From Peribacillus psychrosaccharolyticus ATCC 23296 (GTDB taxonomy: Bacteria > Bacillota > Bacilli > Bacillales > DSM-1321), in the NCBI RefSeq assembly GCF_000305495.1, contig NZ_AJTN02000183.1, positions 1-64,000 of the forward strand: a stretch of 64,000 bases of DNA, given 5' to 3'. The notes under the pieces are model-generated. The model saw nothing but the letters and a program-made list of their open reading frames with translations. It made no database searches and was not told the DNA's origin. The position numbers and the translations under genes were made by a program. Positions 15,298-23,034 of this stretch are shown here, in pieces. The stretch's first letter is position 1; every line of letters starts with the position of its first letter.

Positions 15298-15660
15298 TCA
15301 GGAGCGGCGAGCTTTACGTGAACCAGCCCTGCCTGAGCGCCCCGGATTTTCTCCACCTAGCTTCTGTATTAGTCTTTGGCGGAACAGATTTAAGATGCTA
15401 TTCGCACTAGATGAACTAGAGCCAGTTCGAGCGCTTCGCGATTGGCGGCTTTCATTGTTGTTTTGTTTGCCCTTGGACTGTTTGTTTCCAGACTTTCCGC
15501 TTCGAGACTGTTTATTGTTAGATCCTCTTGTTCTTGAATTATTTGTGTTCCCTGACCCATTCTGGGATGATGCAGGTTCTTGAAGCAGGAAGTCCCCTAG
15601 ACCTGATGTAAGAGCCTCCCTTAGTGCCCTTTGAATATCGTTATTCGATGAGTTTGCCAA
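15298..15660 (-). CDS. CotG-like Ser/Arg/Lys/Asn-rich protein, likely spore coat
   Basis: A 120-residue protein with a short helical N-terminus (SSNNDIQRALREALTSGLGDFLLQEP), a 55-residue disordered, strongly basic tract of Ser, Arg, Lys, Asn and Gly, and a C-terminal SILNLFRQRLIQKLGG segment before another basic tail. It is divergent from cotH, as cotG is in B. subtilis, and composition matches known CotH kinase substrates (CotG, C-terminal CotB). The TTG start at 15660 is chosen because GGAGG lies 8 bases upstream; the in-frame ATG at 15675 overlaps that site. No sequence identity to CotG repeats is claimed. Confidence 0.6.
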   Translation of the reverse strand: MANSSNNDIQRALREALTSGLGDFLLQEPASSQNGSGNTNNSRTRGSNNKQSRSGKSGNKQSKGKQNNNESRQSRSARTGSSSSSANSILNLFRQRLIQKLGGENPGRSGRAGSRKARRS

Positions 15661-15824
15661 AAAAATAACCTCCATTTTTTTAAAATTGCCACATACTACT
15701 ATACGCAGCCTGTCTTAATAATGAATAAGGCAAAAGCTGAGGTTCAAAAAATAATAATATATCGGTAGTTGTATTTGTAAAATTCCCTCATACGAATAAA
15801 GAAAAGCAGTAAGGGAGTTTTCAA

Positions 15825-16910
15825 ATGGGTGACAAGGTAATTGAATATAAATTTGATATTCATCCGAAAAATCTTAAGAAACTTCATAAGGATATTTGGT
15901 GTGATGATCTAGTGCCGGCCGTATTAATGATAAACAAGCTGAAACTGGAGATTCTACTTTCATACCGGGGCTCTCATATACGTGATTTCAAAAAAAAATC
16001 GTACCATGTAGTCTTCCGCAGACCGAGTACCTACTGTCAAGCCAAGGAAGTTCATATTAATGCGGAGTACAATGACTCTTCTCTTCTACGAAATAAATTG
16101 TCATTGGATTTCTTTGCGGAACTGGGCATCCTGTCACCTCGCTCACGCTATATTTCACTTAAATTAAATGGAAAAAATCAAGGAATATATTTAGAACTTG
16201 AATCTGTAGATGAATTTTTTCTCGCCAATAGAGGACTGTCAAAAGGAGCTGTTTTCTATGCAGTAAATGATGATGCTAATTTCTCGCTCATTAGTGACTT
16301 GGATCAAGGGGTTAAGGACTCGCTCATACATGGTTACGAAACGAAGTGTGGAGTTACTCAGGATGAACACTATCTGCAGGAATTTATTATTCGGATAAAT
16401 ACGATTCCCCGGGCAGCATTTGAAAAGGAAATCAGCAAATATCTCAATGTTGAGAATTACCTTAAGTGGCTTACTGGAATCGTTCTTACGCAAAATTTTG
16501 ATGGATTTGTTCATAATTATGCCTTGTATTTAAATGCAGAAACGCTTCAGTTCGAAATCATCCCCTGGGATTTTGATGCCACTTGGGGAAGGGACGTTGA
16601 TGGAAGAATTATGCCGCCGGATTATGTACGCATTCAAGGATTTAACACCTTAACAGCTCGGATTTTGGATGTAGATACCTACCGGAAACAATATCAGACG
16701 TTTCTCTTTGAAGTGTTAAAAAGCCAGTTTACTCTTGAATATTTAATGCCTCGTATCGATGAGACCTTTCAAATGATTCGACCGTATGTCCTTAGTGACC
16801 CATATTTAATGAACAACATCTCCTCTTTTGATAAAGAACCAGAAGTCATATCACAATTTATCGTCAATCGAGCAAACTATCTTTACCAAAATTTAGACCA
16901 ACTAGACTAG
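15825..16910 (+). CDS. cotH: CotH-family spore coat protein kinase
   Basis: A 361-residue protein of the CotH family. In B. subtilis CotH is an atypical kinase that phosphorylates serines of CotB and CotG and is needed for outer coat assembly. Family residues are visible: Asp226 in QNFDGFVHNYALYLN and Asp249/Asp251 in IPWDFDATWGRD, matching B. subtilis Asp228 and Asp251; the N-terminal RGSHIRDFKKKSYHVVF contains the ATP-binding Arg/Lys region. No signal peptide. The ATG at 15825 follows AAGGGAG. Its divergent neighbour is a probable substrate. Confidence 0.9.
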   Translation: MGDKVIEYKFDIHPKNLKKLHKDIWCDDLVPAVLMINKLKLEILLSYRGSHIRDFKKKSYHVVFRRPSTYCQAKEVHINAEYNDSSLLRNKLSLDFFAELGILSPRSRYISLKLNGKNQGIYLELESVDEFFLANRGLSKGAVFYAVNDDANFSLISDLDQGVKDSLIHGYETKCGVTQDEHYLQEFIIRINTIPRAAFEKEISKYLNVENYLKWLTGIVLTQNFDGFVHNYALYLNAETLQFEIIPWDFDATWGRDVDGRIMPPDYVRIQGFNTLTARILDVDTYRKQYQTFLFEVLKSQFTLEYLMPRIDETFQMIRPYVLSDPYLMNNISSFDKEPEVISQFIVNRANYLYQNLDQLD

Positions 16911-16967
16911 ATTGAATTATGTATTTGATTTATATTGGATATGTTTGGTAGTTGATTGGAGGGGACA

Positions 16968-17321
16968 ATGTTGGAGATATTTACTTTTGGTAAAAAGGAT
17001 GGTCAAGTAATTAATCATTTTGATTCTACATGTATTATGACGAAAGTAATCAATACAAATGGTGAAGTACGCATGAACTGCATGCATTTGGCAGAGGGTG
17101 GAATCATTGGTTTTCATAAAGCGGTTGTACCGCAATTACTTCTTGTTGTGCAGGGGGAAGGATGTGTACGTGGTAACGGAGGGGAAACTGAGGTTTCAAT
17201 TGGTGATGCGGTATTCTGGGAGAAAGGCGAAGGACATGAAACAATCAGTGAAAAGGGAATGATGGCCATTGTCATAGAAGCCGAACTATTAGAACCGGCT
17301 GTATTTATGAAAAAGAAATGA
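16968..17321 (+). CDS. Small cupin-domain protein
   Basis: A 117-residue single-domain beta-barrel. The cupin motif 1 region appears as GGIIGFHKAVVPQLLLVVQGEG and motif 2 as GDAVFWEKGEGHETISE, with His residues in both, but motif 1 lacks the second His and the Glu of the classical HxHxxxxE set, so metal binding may be incomplete. ATG 16968 has TTGGAGGGG 4-12 bases upstream. It lies between cotH and the dnaN paralog; no functional link is evident. Confidence 0.82.
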   Translation: MLEIFTFGKKDGQVINHFDSTCIMTKVINTNGEVRMNCMHLAEGGIIGFHKAVVPQLLLVVQGEGCVRGNGGETEVSIGDAVFWEKGEGHETISEKGMMAIVIEAELLEPAVFMKKK

Positions 17322-17344
17322 ATTAGTAAAAAATAGCTATATTT

Positions 17345-17358
17345 AGAACATTTGTTCC
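17345..17358. promoter_or_regulatory. Candidate LexA (SOS) box before the dnaN paralog
   Basis: AGAACATTTGTTCC keeps the GAAC-N4-GTTC core of the Bacillus SOS box (CGAACRNRYGTTYC) with two mismatches. It lies 48 bases before the start and within a weak promoter (TTAGAA 17343-17348, 17 bases, TATAAA 17366-17371). Confidence 0.5.
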
Positions 17359-17406
17359 TATATACTATAAATAGTCAGAATAATCTTTATCATTTAGGGG
17401 GATGCT

Positions 17407-18525
17407 ATGGAATTCGTCATAAAACGAGATTTATTCATTAAAGCAGCAACGGGTATAAGTGGAATGACAACTAAGCAAACGCTCTCTCCGGTCTTGTCAG
17501 GAATGCTGCTCGTTGTTTCAAGCGGAAATCTGACTTTGGTAGGGAGTAATTCGGATATTATAATGAAACAAGTAATCCCTTTGTGTTCCAATGATCTATT
17601 ATTGATTGAAGAGGGCTCTGTGTTGGTTCCTGCTAAACTCTTTCTAGACATAATAAAAAAATTACCTGAAACAATCAACGTAAAAGGACTTAGTCATTGC
17701 CAGATAGGGATAACATCTGGTGAAATCAAGCTTCGCATAAATGGACTAAATCCAGATGACTATCCAGAGCTGCCCAAGATGGAAGCTGCTCAAGCTATTA
17801 CACTCAATAAAAGTGAAATCAGCGCCCTGTTTAAACAAACGGCTTTTGCAGCAGCTAAAAATGGAACAAAGCCGGTACTGTGCGGTATAAACATGAGTAT
17901 CAGCGAGGGGAAGATTAGGTGTGCGGCAACGAATTCACATAGATTAGCCAGTAAACTGCTGCAAATAGCTAACCAAGATATAAGGTGCTCAATCATCCTT
18001 CCAAACAAAGGGATCAACGCATTAATAAGAATACTCGATCATGCTGAATCGGATATTTCTCTCTTTCTCACAGATAACTATATGATTTTTCAAATGGAAA
18101 ATATCACTATGTATTTACGATTGGTAGAGGGAAACTATCCTGATATCAGTATGCTGATTCCTAAAGTACATCAGACAGAAATCAGCGTATCTACTAAAAG
18201 CTTCTTAGAAGGAATTGAGCGGGCAAGTTTTGTTGCTTCCAACAGGAATCACACTATCCAATTAATCATAAATTCCGAAACAGAACTGTTATTAGTATCA
18301 GCCTCTGCAGAGTTGGGAGAAATCTCTGAAAGACAATTGATGCACAGCATTAAGAATGAGCTTGATTTAAAGATCACCTTCGATGGAGTGTTTATGTCTG
18401 AAGCGTTAAAGACAATACAGACTACAGAAACAATTCTTCGATTTGGAGGAACAATGCGCTCCATTCTTGTTACACCTTCCGGAGATGATTCCTTACTGCA
18501 TTTAATTTCTCCAGTACGGGCTTAA
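17407..18525 (+). CDS. dnaN: Second DNA polymerase III sliding clamp (DnaN paralog)
   Basis: A 372-residue beta-clamp with the three repeated clamp domains and typical segments: SPVLSGMLL, LNPDDYPELP (end of domain 1), ATNSHRLA (domain 2), VEGNYPDISMLIP, and the C-terminal HLISPVRA that matches the usual clamp ending. Cysteine content and divergence, plus location away from dnaA/recF genes, argue that this is an accessory copy and not the housekeeping clamp. ATG 17407 follows AGGGGGATG. A LexA-like box overlaps its promoter and a DinB-family gene follows 60 bases later, suggesting a DNA-damage unit. Confidence 0.93.
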   Translation: MEFVIKRDLFIKAATGISGMTTKQTLSPVLSGMLLVVSSGNLTLVGSNSDIIMKQVIPLCSNDLLLIEEGSVLVPAKLFLDIIKKLPETINVKGLSHCQIGITSGEIKLRINGLNPDDYPELPKMEAAQAITLNKSEISALFKQTAFAAAKNGTKPVLCGINMSISEGKIRCAATNSHRLASKLLQIANQDIRCSIILPNKGINALIRILDHAESDISLFLTDNYMIFQMENITMYLRLVEGNYPDISMLIPKVHQTEISVSTKSFLEGIERASFVASNRNHTIQLIINSETELLLVSASAELGEISERQLMHSIKNELDLKITFDGVFMSEALKTIQTTETILRFGGTMRSILVTPSGDDSLLHLISPVRA

Positions 18526-18585
18526 ACGTTGGAGGAATATATTTCAATCTAGTTAATTTGAATCAGATAGAAAGGGAATGATTCT

Positions 18586-19053
18586 ATGCTAACGTTATTC
18601 CAGTACAATTGGCAGGTTCGAGAGGAGTGGCTTCAGTGGTGCCGCGGCATATCTGCATCAGAGCTGGCTAAGGAACGGACTGGGGGCATGGGGAGTTTTC
18701 GATTAACGATTCTTCACATAATTGATGTTGAGTACAGCTGGATCCGGGCACTTATGGGAAAACCGGACGTTGAAATCGATTTAACTTCTTATAAAACGAT
18801 TGATGAGATAGAGGATCTTTCGAACAAACTCCAGAAGGAAAATAAAGCATATCTTAGCGAATGGTTACAGGATAGAGAAAATCAGATGGTTTATGCATCA
18901 TGGCTTAATCAATCCTTTACAAAAGGAGAAATCATACGTCATATTATCGTTCATGAGATTCATCATATTGGCCAGCTGTCCGTATGGGCAAGAGAAATAG
19001 GAATGAAACCGGTTTCTGCGAATTTTATTGATAGAGGTCTTGCCAATGAATAA
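18586..19053 (+). CDS. DinB-family (YfiT-like) four-helix metalloprotein
   Basis: A 155-residue four-helix bundle of the DinB/YfiT superfamily. The metal-binding histidines are in ILHIIDVEYSW (about 46) and HEIHHIGQLSVWARE (about 127 and 131). Many relatives are thiol-dependent transferases (bacillithiol S-transferases in Firmicutes), and B. subtilis dinB itself is SOS-induced; the exact role here is unknown. ATG 18586 has AAAGGGAATG upstream. Lack of a terminator after the dnaN paralog suggests a shared transcript. Confidence 0.88.
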   Translation: MLTLFQYNWQVREEWLQWCRGISASELAKERTGGMGSFRLTILHIIDVEYSWIRALMGKPDVEIDLTSYKTIDEIEDLSNKLQKENKAYLSEWLQDRENQMVYASWLNQSFTKGEIIRHIIVHEIHHIGQLSVWAREIGMKPVSANFIDRGLANE

Positions 19054-19068
19054 AGTAAAAAATTCTAA

Positions 19069-19097
19069 TTGAAAGTAAATTTTTTATGGTATAGTAT
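19069..19097 (+). promoter_or_regulatory. Possible SigA promoter for the nucleotidase gene
   Basis: TTGAAA (19069-19074), 17 bases, TAGTAT (19092-19097), about 25 bases before the ribosome binding site of the downstream gene. Confidence 0.4.
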
Positions 19098-19131
19098 TCT
19101 TGTATTTCAAATTATTAGGGGAGTGTGCAAC

Positions 19132-21441
19132 ATGTCATTTATAAGCAATAGGAAAAAATTTTTTCTAACTTCTTTAGCTATTGGTCTGACAACAGCACAA
19201 TTTACGTTTCCAGCAAATACGGAAGCGAAGACAGTAAAATCGAAAGATCCCTTCACTATATCGGCACCTAGTGTTGATTATAAGAAAGGGATTAAAGCTT
19301 CAGTTACGGTTACGCCTGGAAAAGGGAATAAAGGGATGGAAACGGTTGTATTTCAACTCATCAATGGGACAACCCCCATTACCCAAACAGCAGTGGAAAC
19401 GGATATTAAAAAAGCAGAGAAGTTTACCGTTTCATTTAACGCTTCAAATCCTGAATATTGGGTGAAAGTGTCCGTTGTCAGCAAGTATAATGGAAACTTT
19501 ACTAACTTTGGAAGCAGTCTAGCCAAGCCGGTTAATAATGCTCCAGTGACACTTCGTATTATGGAAACAACGGATGTACATACTAATCTTTTAGGATATG
19601 ATTACTATAAAGATGCTGTCTCGGATACTGTTGGTTTCGCAAAGACAGCTACCCTAATAAAAGAAGCTAGAAAAGAAGTGAAAAATAGTGTCTTGGTGGA
19701 TAATGGCGATCTAATCCAAGGAACCCCGCTTGGTACATACAAAGCAACTGTTGAGCCATTGAAAAAAGGGGAAGTTCATCCTGTTTATAAGGCTATGAAT
19801 CAGCTTGGTTATGATATGGCAACCTTTGGAAACCATGAATTTAATTATGGCCTTGATTATCTAAAGGAAGCCATTAATGATGCGAATTTTCCATATGTAA
19901 ATGCGAATGTATATGTGAAGGATAAAGACAACAATCCTAACAATGATAAAAATATGTACACGCCATATAAAATAGTGAATAAAACGGTTTATGATGAAAG
20001 CGGAGCTCGTAAAACGGTTAAGGTCGGATATATTGGATTTGTTCCGCCGCAAATCATGGATTGGGATAAAGCAAAACTTGATGGTAAGGTTGTGACCAAG
20101 GCAATCGTTGAAACAGCAAACAAATACATTCCTGAAATGAAGAAAAAGGGTGCAGATGTAGTCATTGCTCTTACCCATTCAGGTTTTAATGGTGATAGCT
20201 CTGCAACCGAAGATGTCATTTATCAACTTAGTAAGGTCAAGCAAATTGATGCCATTACTTTCTCACATACACATAAGGTATTTCCAGCAGTAGATGAAAA
20301 GTCATTAGATGCCTTATTTAAAGACAGTGAAGGAAAGGTTCTTCCTGGCGTTGATAATGCAAAGGGAACCATTAATGGTGTACCAGCGGTCCAAGCAGGA
20401 TACGGGGGCAGTAATCTTGGTTTAATTGATCTTAACTTGCAAGTTGTTAAGGGAAAATGGAAAGTCGTTAATTCACAATCGTCTACACGAGTAATTAATG
20501 ACAAGGCAACTGGTTATAAAGCAGCTGAAGATCCTGCTATCGTAAAGGCAGTTACAGCTGATCATAAAGCAACAGTTGCCTATGTGAATACACCAATCGG
20601 TACAACGACTGCACCCATCCACAGCTATTTTGCTCTTGTTCAGGATGACCCTTCCGTTCAGGTCGTAACAAGTGCTCAAAAATGGTACGTGGAGAAATAT
20701 ATTAAAACGACCCGTCCTGAATATAGTAATTTACCGATTCTATCAGTCGGGGCACCATTTAAGGCAGGACGCAACGGAGTAGAAGAATTTACCGAAATTA
20801 AGAAAGGCGATCTTACCATTCGCAGTGCTGGAGATCTTTATTTATATGATAATACACTCAAAGCAATAAAGATTAAAGGAGAGTCAGTAAAGGAATGGCT
20901 GGAGATGTCAGCGGGTAAATTTAATAAAATTGACCCGAGTCAAACAGAAGAACAAACTCTGCTGAATGATAAGTTCGCTGTTTATAACTTCGATGTTATA
21001 GATGGAGTTTCTTATCAAATTGACGTGACTAAACCGGCTCGTTATGATGAAAAAGGTTTGAAGGTGTCTGACGCTAACCGGATTACGAATTTAACCTATG
21101 ATGGAAAAGCATTAGATCTTAATCAAGATTTTATTGTGATTACGAATAATTACCGTGCCTCAGGGGGCGGAAACTTCCCTATTAAAAACAGTGAATACAT
21201 CGTGGATTCGGCTGATGAAAATCGCCAAATTTTGATGGATTATATTACAGAAGTAAAAGAAATTAATCCAACGGCCGATAATAACTGGTCGATAGCGCCA
21301 ATAAACAGCCAAGTAAATGTAAGTTTTACTTCGTCTCCAAATGGAGCAGCATATTTAACGGAAAATAGTAAAATCTCTTACACTAATAAGTTAAATGAAA
21401 AAGGATTTGGAATCTATAAATTCAATTTAACAGCTGAATAA
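19132..21441 (+). CDS. Secreted 2',3'-cyclic-nucleotide phosphodiesterase / 3'-nucleotidase
   Basis: A 769-residue exported metallophosphoesterase. The signal peptide is residues 1 to about 32 (NRKKFFLTSLAIGLTTAQF... ANTEAK). After an N-terminal beta domain (about 35-130) comes the metallophosphatase domain with METTDVHTNL, VDNGDLIQGTPLG, GNHEFNYG and ALTHSGF and HTHK, then the C-terminal 5'-nucleotidase domain with NNYRASGGGNFP. Family: CpdB/YfkN-type, which recover phosphate and nucleosides from extracellular nucleotides. No LPXTG anchor is seen. ATG 19132 has AGGGGAGTG upstream; a palindromic terminator follows. Confidence 0.92.
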   Translation: MSFISNRKKFFLTSLAIGLTTAQFTFPANTEAKTVKSKDPFTISAPSVDYKKGIKASVTVTPGKGNKGMETVVFQLINGTTPITQTAVETDIKKAEKFTVSFNASNPEYWVKVSVVSKYNGNFTNFGSSLAKPVNNAPVTLRIMETTDVHTNLLGYDYYKDAVSDTVGFAKTATLIKEARKEVKNSVLVDNGDLIQGTPLGTYKATVEPLKKGEVHPVYKAMNQLGYDMATFGNHEFNYGLDYLKEAINDANFPYVNANVYVKDKDNNPNNDKNMYTPYKIVNKTVYDESGARKTVKVGYIGFVPPQIMDWDKAKLDGKVVTKAIVETANKYIPEMKKKGADVVIALTHSGFNGDSSATEDVIYQLSKVKQIDAITFSHTHKVFPAVDEKSLDALFKDSEGKVLPGVDNAKGTINGVPAVQAGYGGSNLGLIDLNLQVVKGKWKVVNSQSSTRVINDKATGYKAAEDPAIVKAVTADHKATVAYVNTPIGTTTAPIHSYFALVQDDPSVQVVTSAQKWYVEKYIKTTRPEYSNLPILSVGAPFKAGRNGVEEFTEIKKGDLTIRSAGDLYLYDNTLKAIKIKGESVKEWLEMSAGKFNKIDPSQTEEQTLLNDKFAVYNFDVIDGVSYQIDVTKPARYDEKGLKVSDANRITNLTYDGKALDLNQDFIVITNNYRASGGGNFPIKNSEYIVDSADENRQILMDYITEVKEINPTADNNWSIAPINSQVNVSFTSSPNGAAYLTENSKISYTNKLNEKGFGIYKFNLTAE

Positions 21442-21452
21442 GGTAATCCGAA

Positions 21453-21488
21453 AATTTCCCGGTCTTAAGACCGGGAAATTTTTTAGTT
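21453..21488. terminator. Bidirectional terminator, fully palindromic
   Basis: Positions 21453-21480 form a 28-base perfect palindrome, with A run before and T run after. It serves both the nucleotidase and the convergent tspO-like gene. Confidence 0.93.
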
Positions 21489-21986
21489 TTTTTGCCAAAT
21501 AGAATAATTTAAGCCAAGTGCATAAGTAACCCAGCCAATATACGGAATCATTAGGGCACCGGCTGTTTTGTCTCGTTGATAGTATTCATAGGAAGTAATG
21601 GTAATCAGCGAGAGCATAATCGCCATTTCAATAAATGCTGTACCGCGTAGTCCCCATCTAAAAAACAGGAAGGACCAGAGGAAGTTTAACCCAAGCTGTA
21701 CATTGTATAGGGGAGCAGATTCAGGGAGAAATTCTTGTTCTTCCTTTAAGGAGACTCGGTATCGAGCTAGTCCCATTGCGGTATACAGACCAGTCCATGC
21801 GACAGGAAATACCCATGAAGGAGGAGCGAATGAGGGTTTATCTAGCTTTCGGTACTTTTCTTTCGCCTTTCTTGTAGCCAACATTCCGACTAACGAACCT
21901 CCAACAATTGGAATCAAAATATTTTTGGCTAGTCTGCGAATATCTGTTTCGCCATTTACAGTTAGAATAGTCAAATCCAACACCAC
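21483..21986 (-). CDS. TspO/MBR-family membrane protein
   Basis: A 167-residue protein with five hydrophobic helices and the family signatures KPSFAPPSWVFPVAWTGLYTAMG and LNFLWSFLFF, and the C-terminal IPYIGWVTYALGLNYSIWQ. TspO proteins bind porphyrins and catalyse or tune tetrapyrrole degradation under stress. The N-terminal 15 residues have no counterpart in the family, so the GTG at 21986 is uncertain and a later start (for example the TTG four codons on) is possible. A TATAAT lies at 22001-22006 on the minus strand. Confidence 0.9.
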   Translation of the reverse strand: MVLDLTILTVNGETDIRRLAKNILIPIVGGSLVGMLATRKAKEKYRKLDKPSFAPPSWVFPVAWTGLYTAMGLARYRVSLKEEQEFLPESAPLYNVQLGLNFLWSFLFFRWGLRGTAFIEMAIMLSLITITSYEYYQRDKTAGALMIPYIGWVTYALGLNYSIWQKN

Positions 21987-22049
21987 TTTCTTAATGTAAT
22001 ATTATATTTTTACCTTCTAAATGAAACGTAAACATTTTATCTGTCATTT

Positions 22050-22076
22050 TGTAACCTTCCTACCTTTTAAGGCGTC
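22050..22076 (+). promoter_or_regulatory. Candidate ECF sigma promoter
   Basis: TGTAAC (22050-22055), 17 bases, CGTC (22073-22076) fits Bacillus ECF promoters (TGWAAC-N16/17-CGWC; SigX/SigM/SigW group). Transcription would start near 22083, just before the ribosome binding site. Confidence 0.55.
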
Positions 22077-22106
22077 TTACATGTAACAAGGTAGGAGGGA
22101 CGAACT

Positions 22107-22997
22107 ATGCTGAAAAAGTCCATATTTTTATTAACAATCCTTATGAGCCTTTCTATACTCTTGCTGGGCTGTAGTAGTGACCCTGCAAAGGGGTCGAAGG
22201 ATTCGGCTGAGAACAAAATTTCTAAAAGTGATACACTTTCCAACAATGAAGCAGACACTGGTTCGGAGACTGAAGATAAGTCCACCGAAGAGGGAGAAAA
22301 CATCGAATCTGAACGGATGGTCATTCACCAGGCTGAATTATACTTAAAAATAAAAAGTCTAGAGAAAACAAGTAGATGGATAGAAAAAAAGGTAGAACAG
22401 TATGGAGGATATATTGTTGAATCTACACTATCTCATGAGGAAGAAATGGAAGAAGAAATGAGTGGATCGACTATCGTCCGAATCCCTGAAAAATATTTTC
22501 AAGAGTTTTTACATGATACAGAAGGTGAAGCAGCAAAGGTTTTGAGCAGAACGGTTACGGGACAGGATGTTACGGAACAATATGTTGACTTAGAATCGAC
22601 ACAGAAGTCAAAACGCGTCGTGGAAGCAAGATTACTTGAATTCATGAAACAAGCTAAAAAGACTGAAGATTTATTAAAAATCTCGGCCGATCTTGCTCAG
22701 GTTCAAGGAGAAATAGAAGTAGTAACGGGTAAAATGAAATACCTCGAGAATCAAACCGCATATGCTACGGTATCATTACAGCTCATTCAAAATGGCGTAA
22801 TAGTTCCAGAAGTAAGCAATAAAAATTTAGATACATGGGATAAAACAAAAAAACAATTTGCTGAAAGTACAAACTATATCCTTGCAGCAGGATCGTGGCT
22901 AATCGTTTTTATTATTGGTAATCTACCCATACTTGTTATTCTAGGCGGAATTACATGGCTGGTTTTCTGGAATAGGAGAAAACGAAAAAATCAGTAG
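22107..22997 (+). CDS. DUF4349 lipoprotein with C-terminal membrane helix
   Basis: A 296-residue protein. It begins with a lipoprotein signal (LSILLLGCSS, Cys22), then a Ser/Glu/Asp/Lys-rich linker to about 70, then the DUF4349 domain (about 70-285) with a predicted coiled coil (LESTQKSKRVVEARLLEFMKQAKKTEDLLKI) and a C-terminal transmembrane helix followed by NRRKRKNQ. Function of the family is unknown; members are often found beside ECF sigma/anti-sigma genes. A candidate ECF promoter lies directly upstream, in line with an envelope-stress role. ATG 22107 has GGTAGGAGGG upstream. Confidence 0.88.
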   Translation: MLKKSIFLLTILMSLSILLLGCSSDPAKGSKDSAENKISKSDTLSNNEADTGSETEDKSTEEGENIESERMVIHQAELYLKIKSLEKTSRWIEKKVEQYGGYIVESTLSHEEEMEEEMSGSTIVRIPEKYFQEFLHDTEGEAAKVLSRTVTGQDVTEQYVDLESTQKSKRVVEARLLEFMKQAKKTEDLLKISADLAQVQGEIEVVTGKMKYLENQTAYATVSLQLIQNGVIVPEVSNKNLDTWDKTKKQFAESTNYILAAGSWLIVFIIGNLPILVILGGITWLVFWNRRKRKNQ

Positions 22998-22999
22998 AG

Positions 23000-23034
23000 A
23001 AAAACCCGCTTCTCTGCTGAAGCGGGTTTTTCTT
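23000..23034. terminator. Bidirectional terminator
   Basis: AAAACCCGCTT (23001-23011) pairs with AAGCGGGTTTT (23020-23030), flanked by A and T runs; it separates convergent genes. Confidence 0.92.

Noticed and set aside
22059-22095. CCTACCTT/AAGGTAGG hairpin hiding the DUF4349 ribosome binding site
   Set aside because: If the ECF-type promoter at 22050-22076 is real, transcription starts near 22083 and the left arm is not in the RNA.
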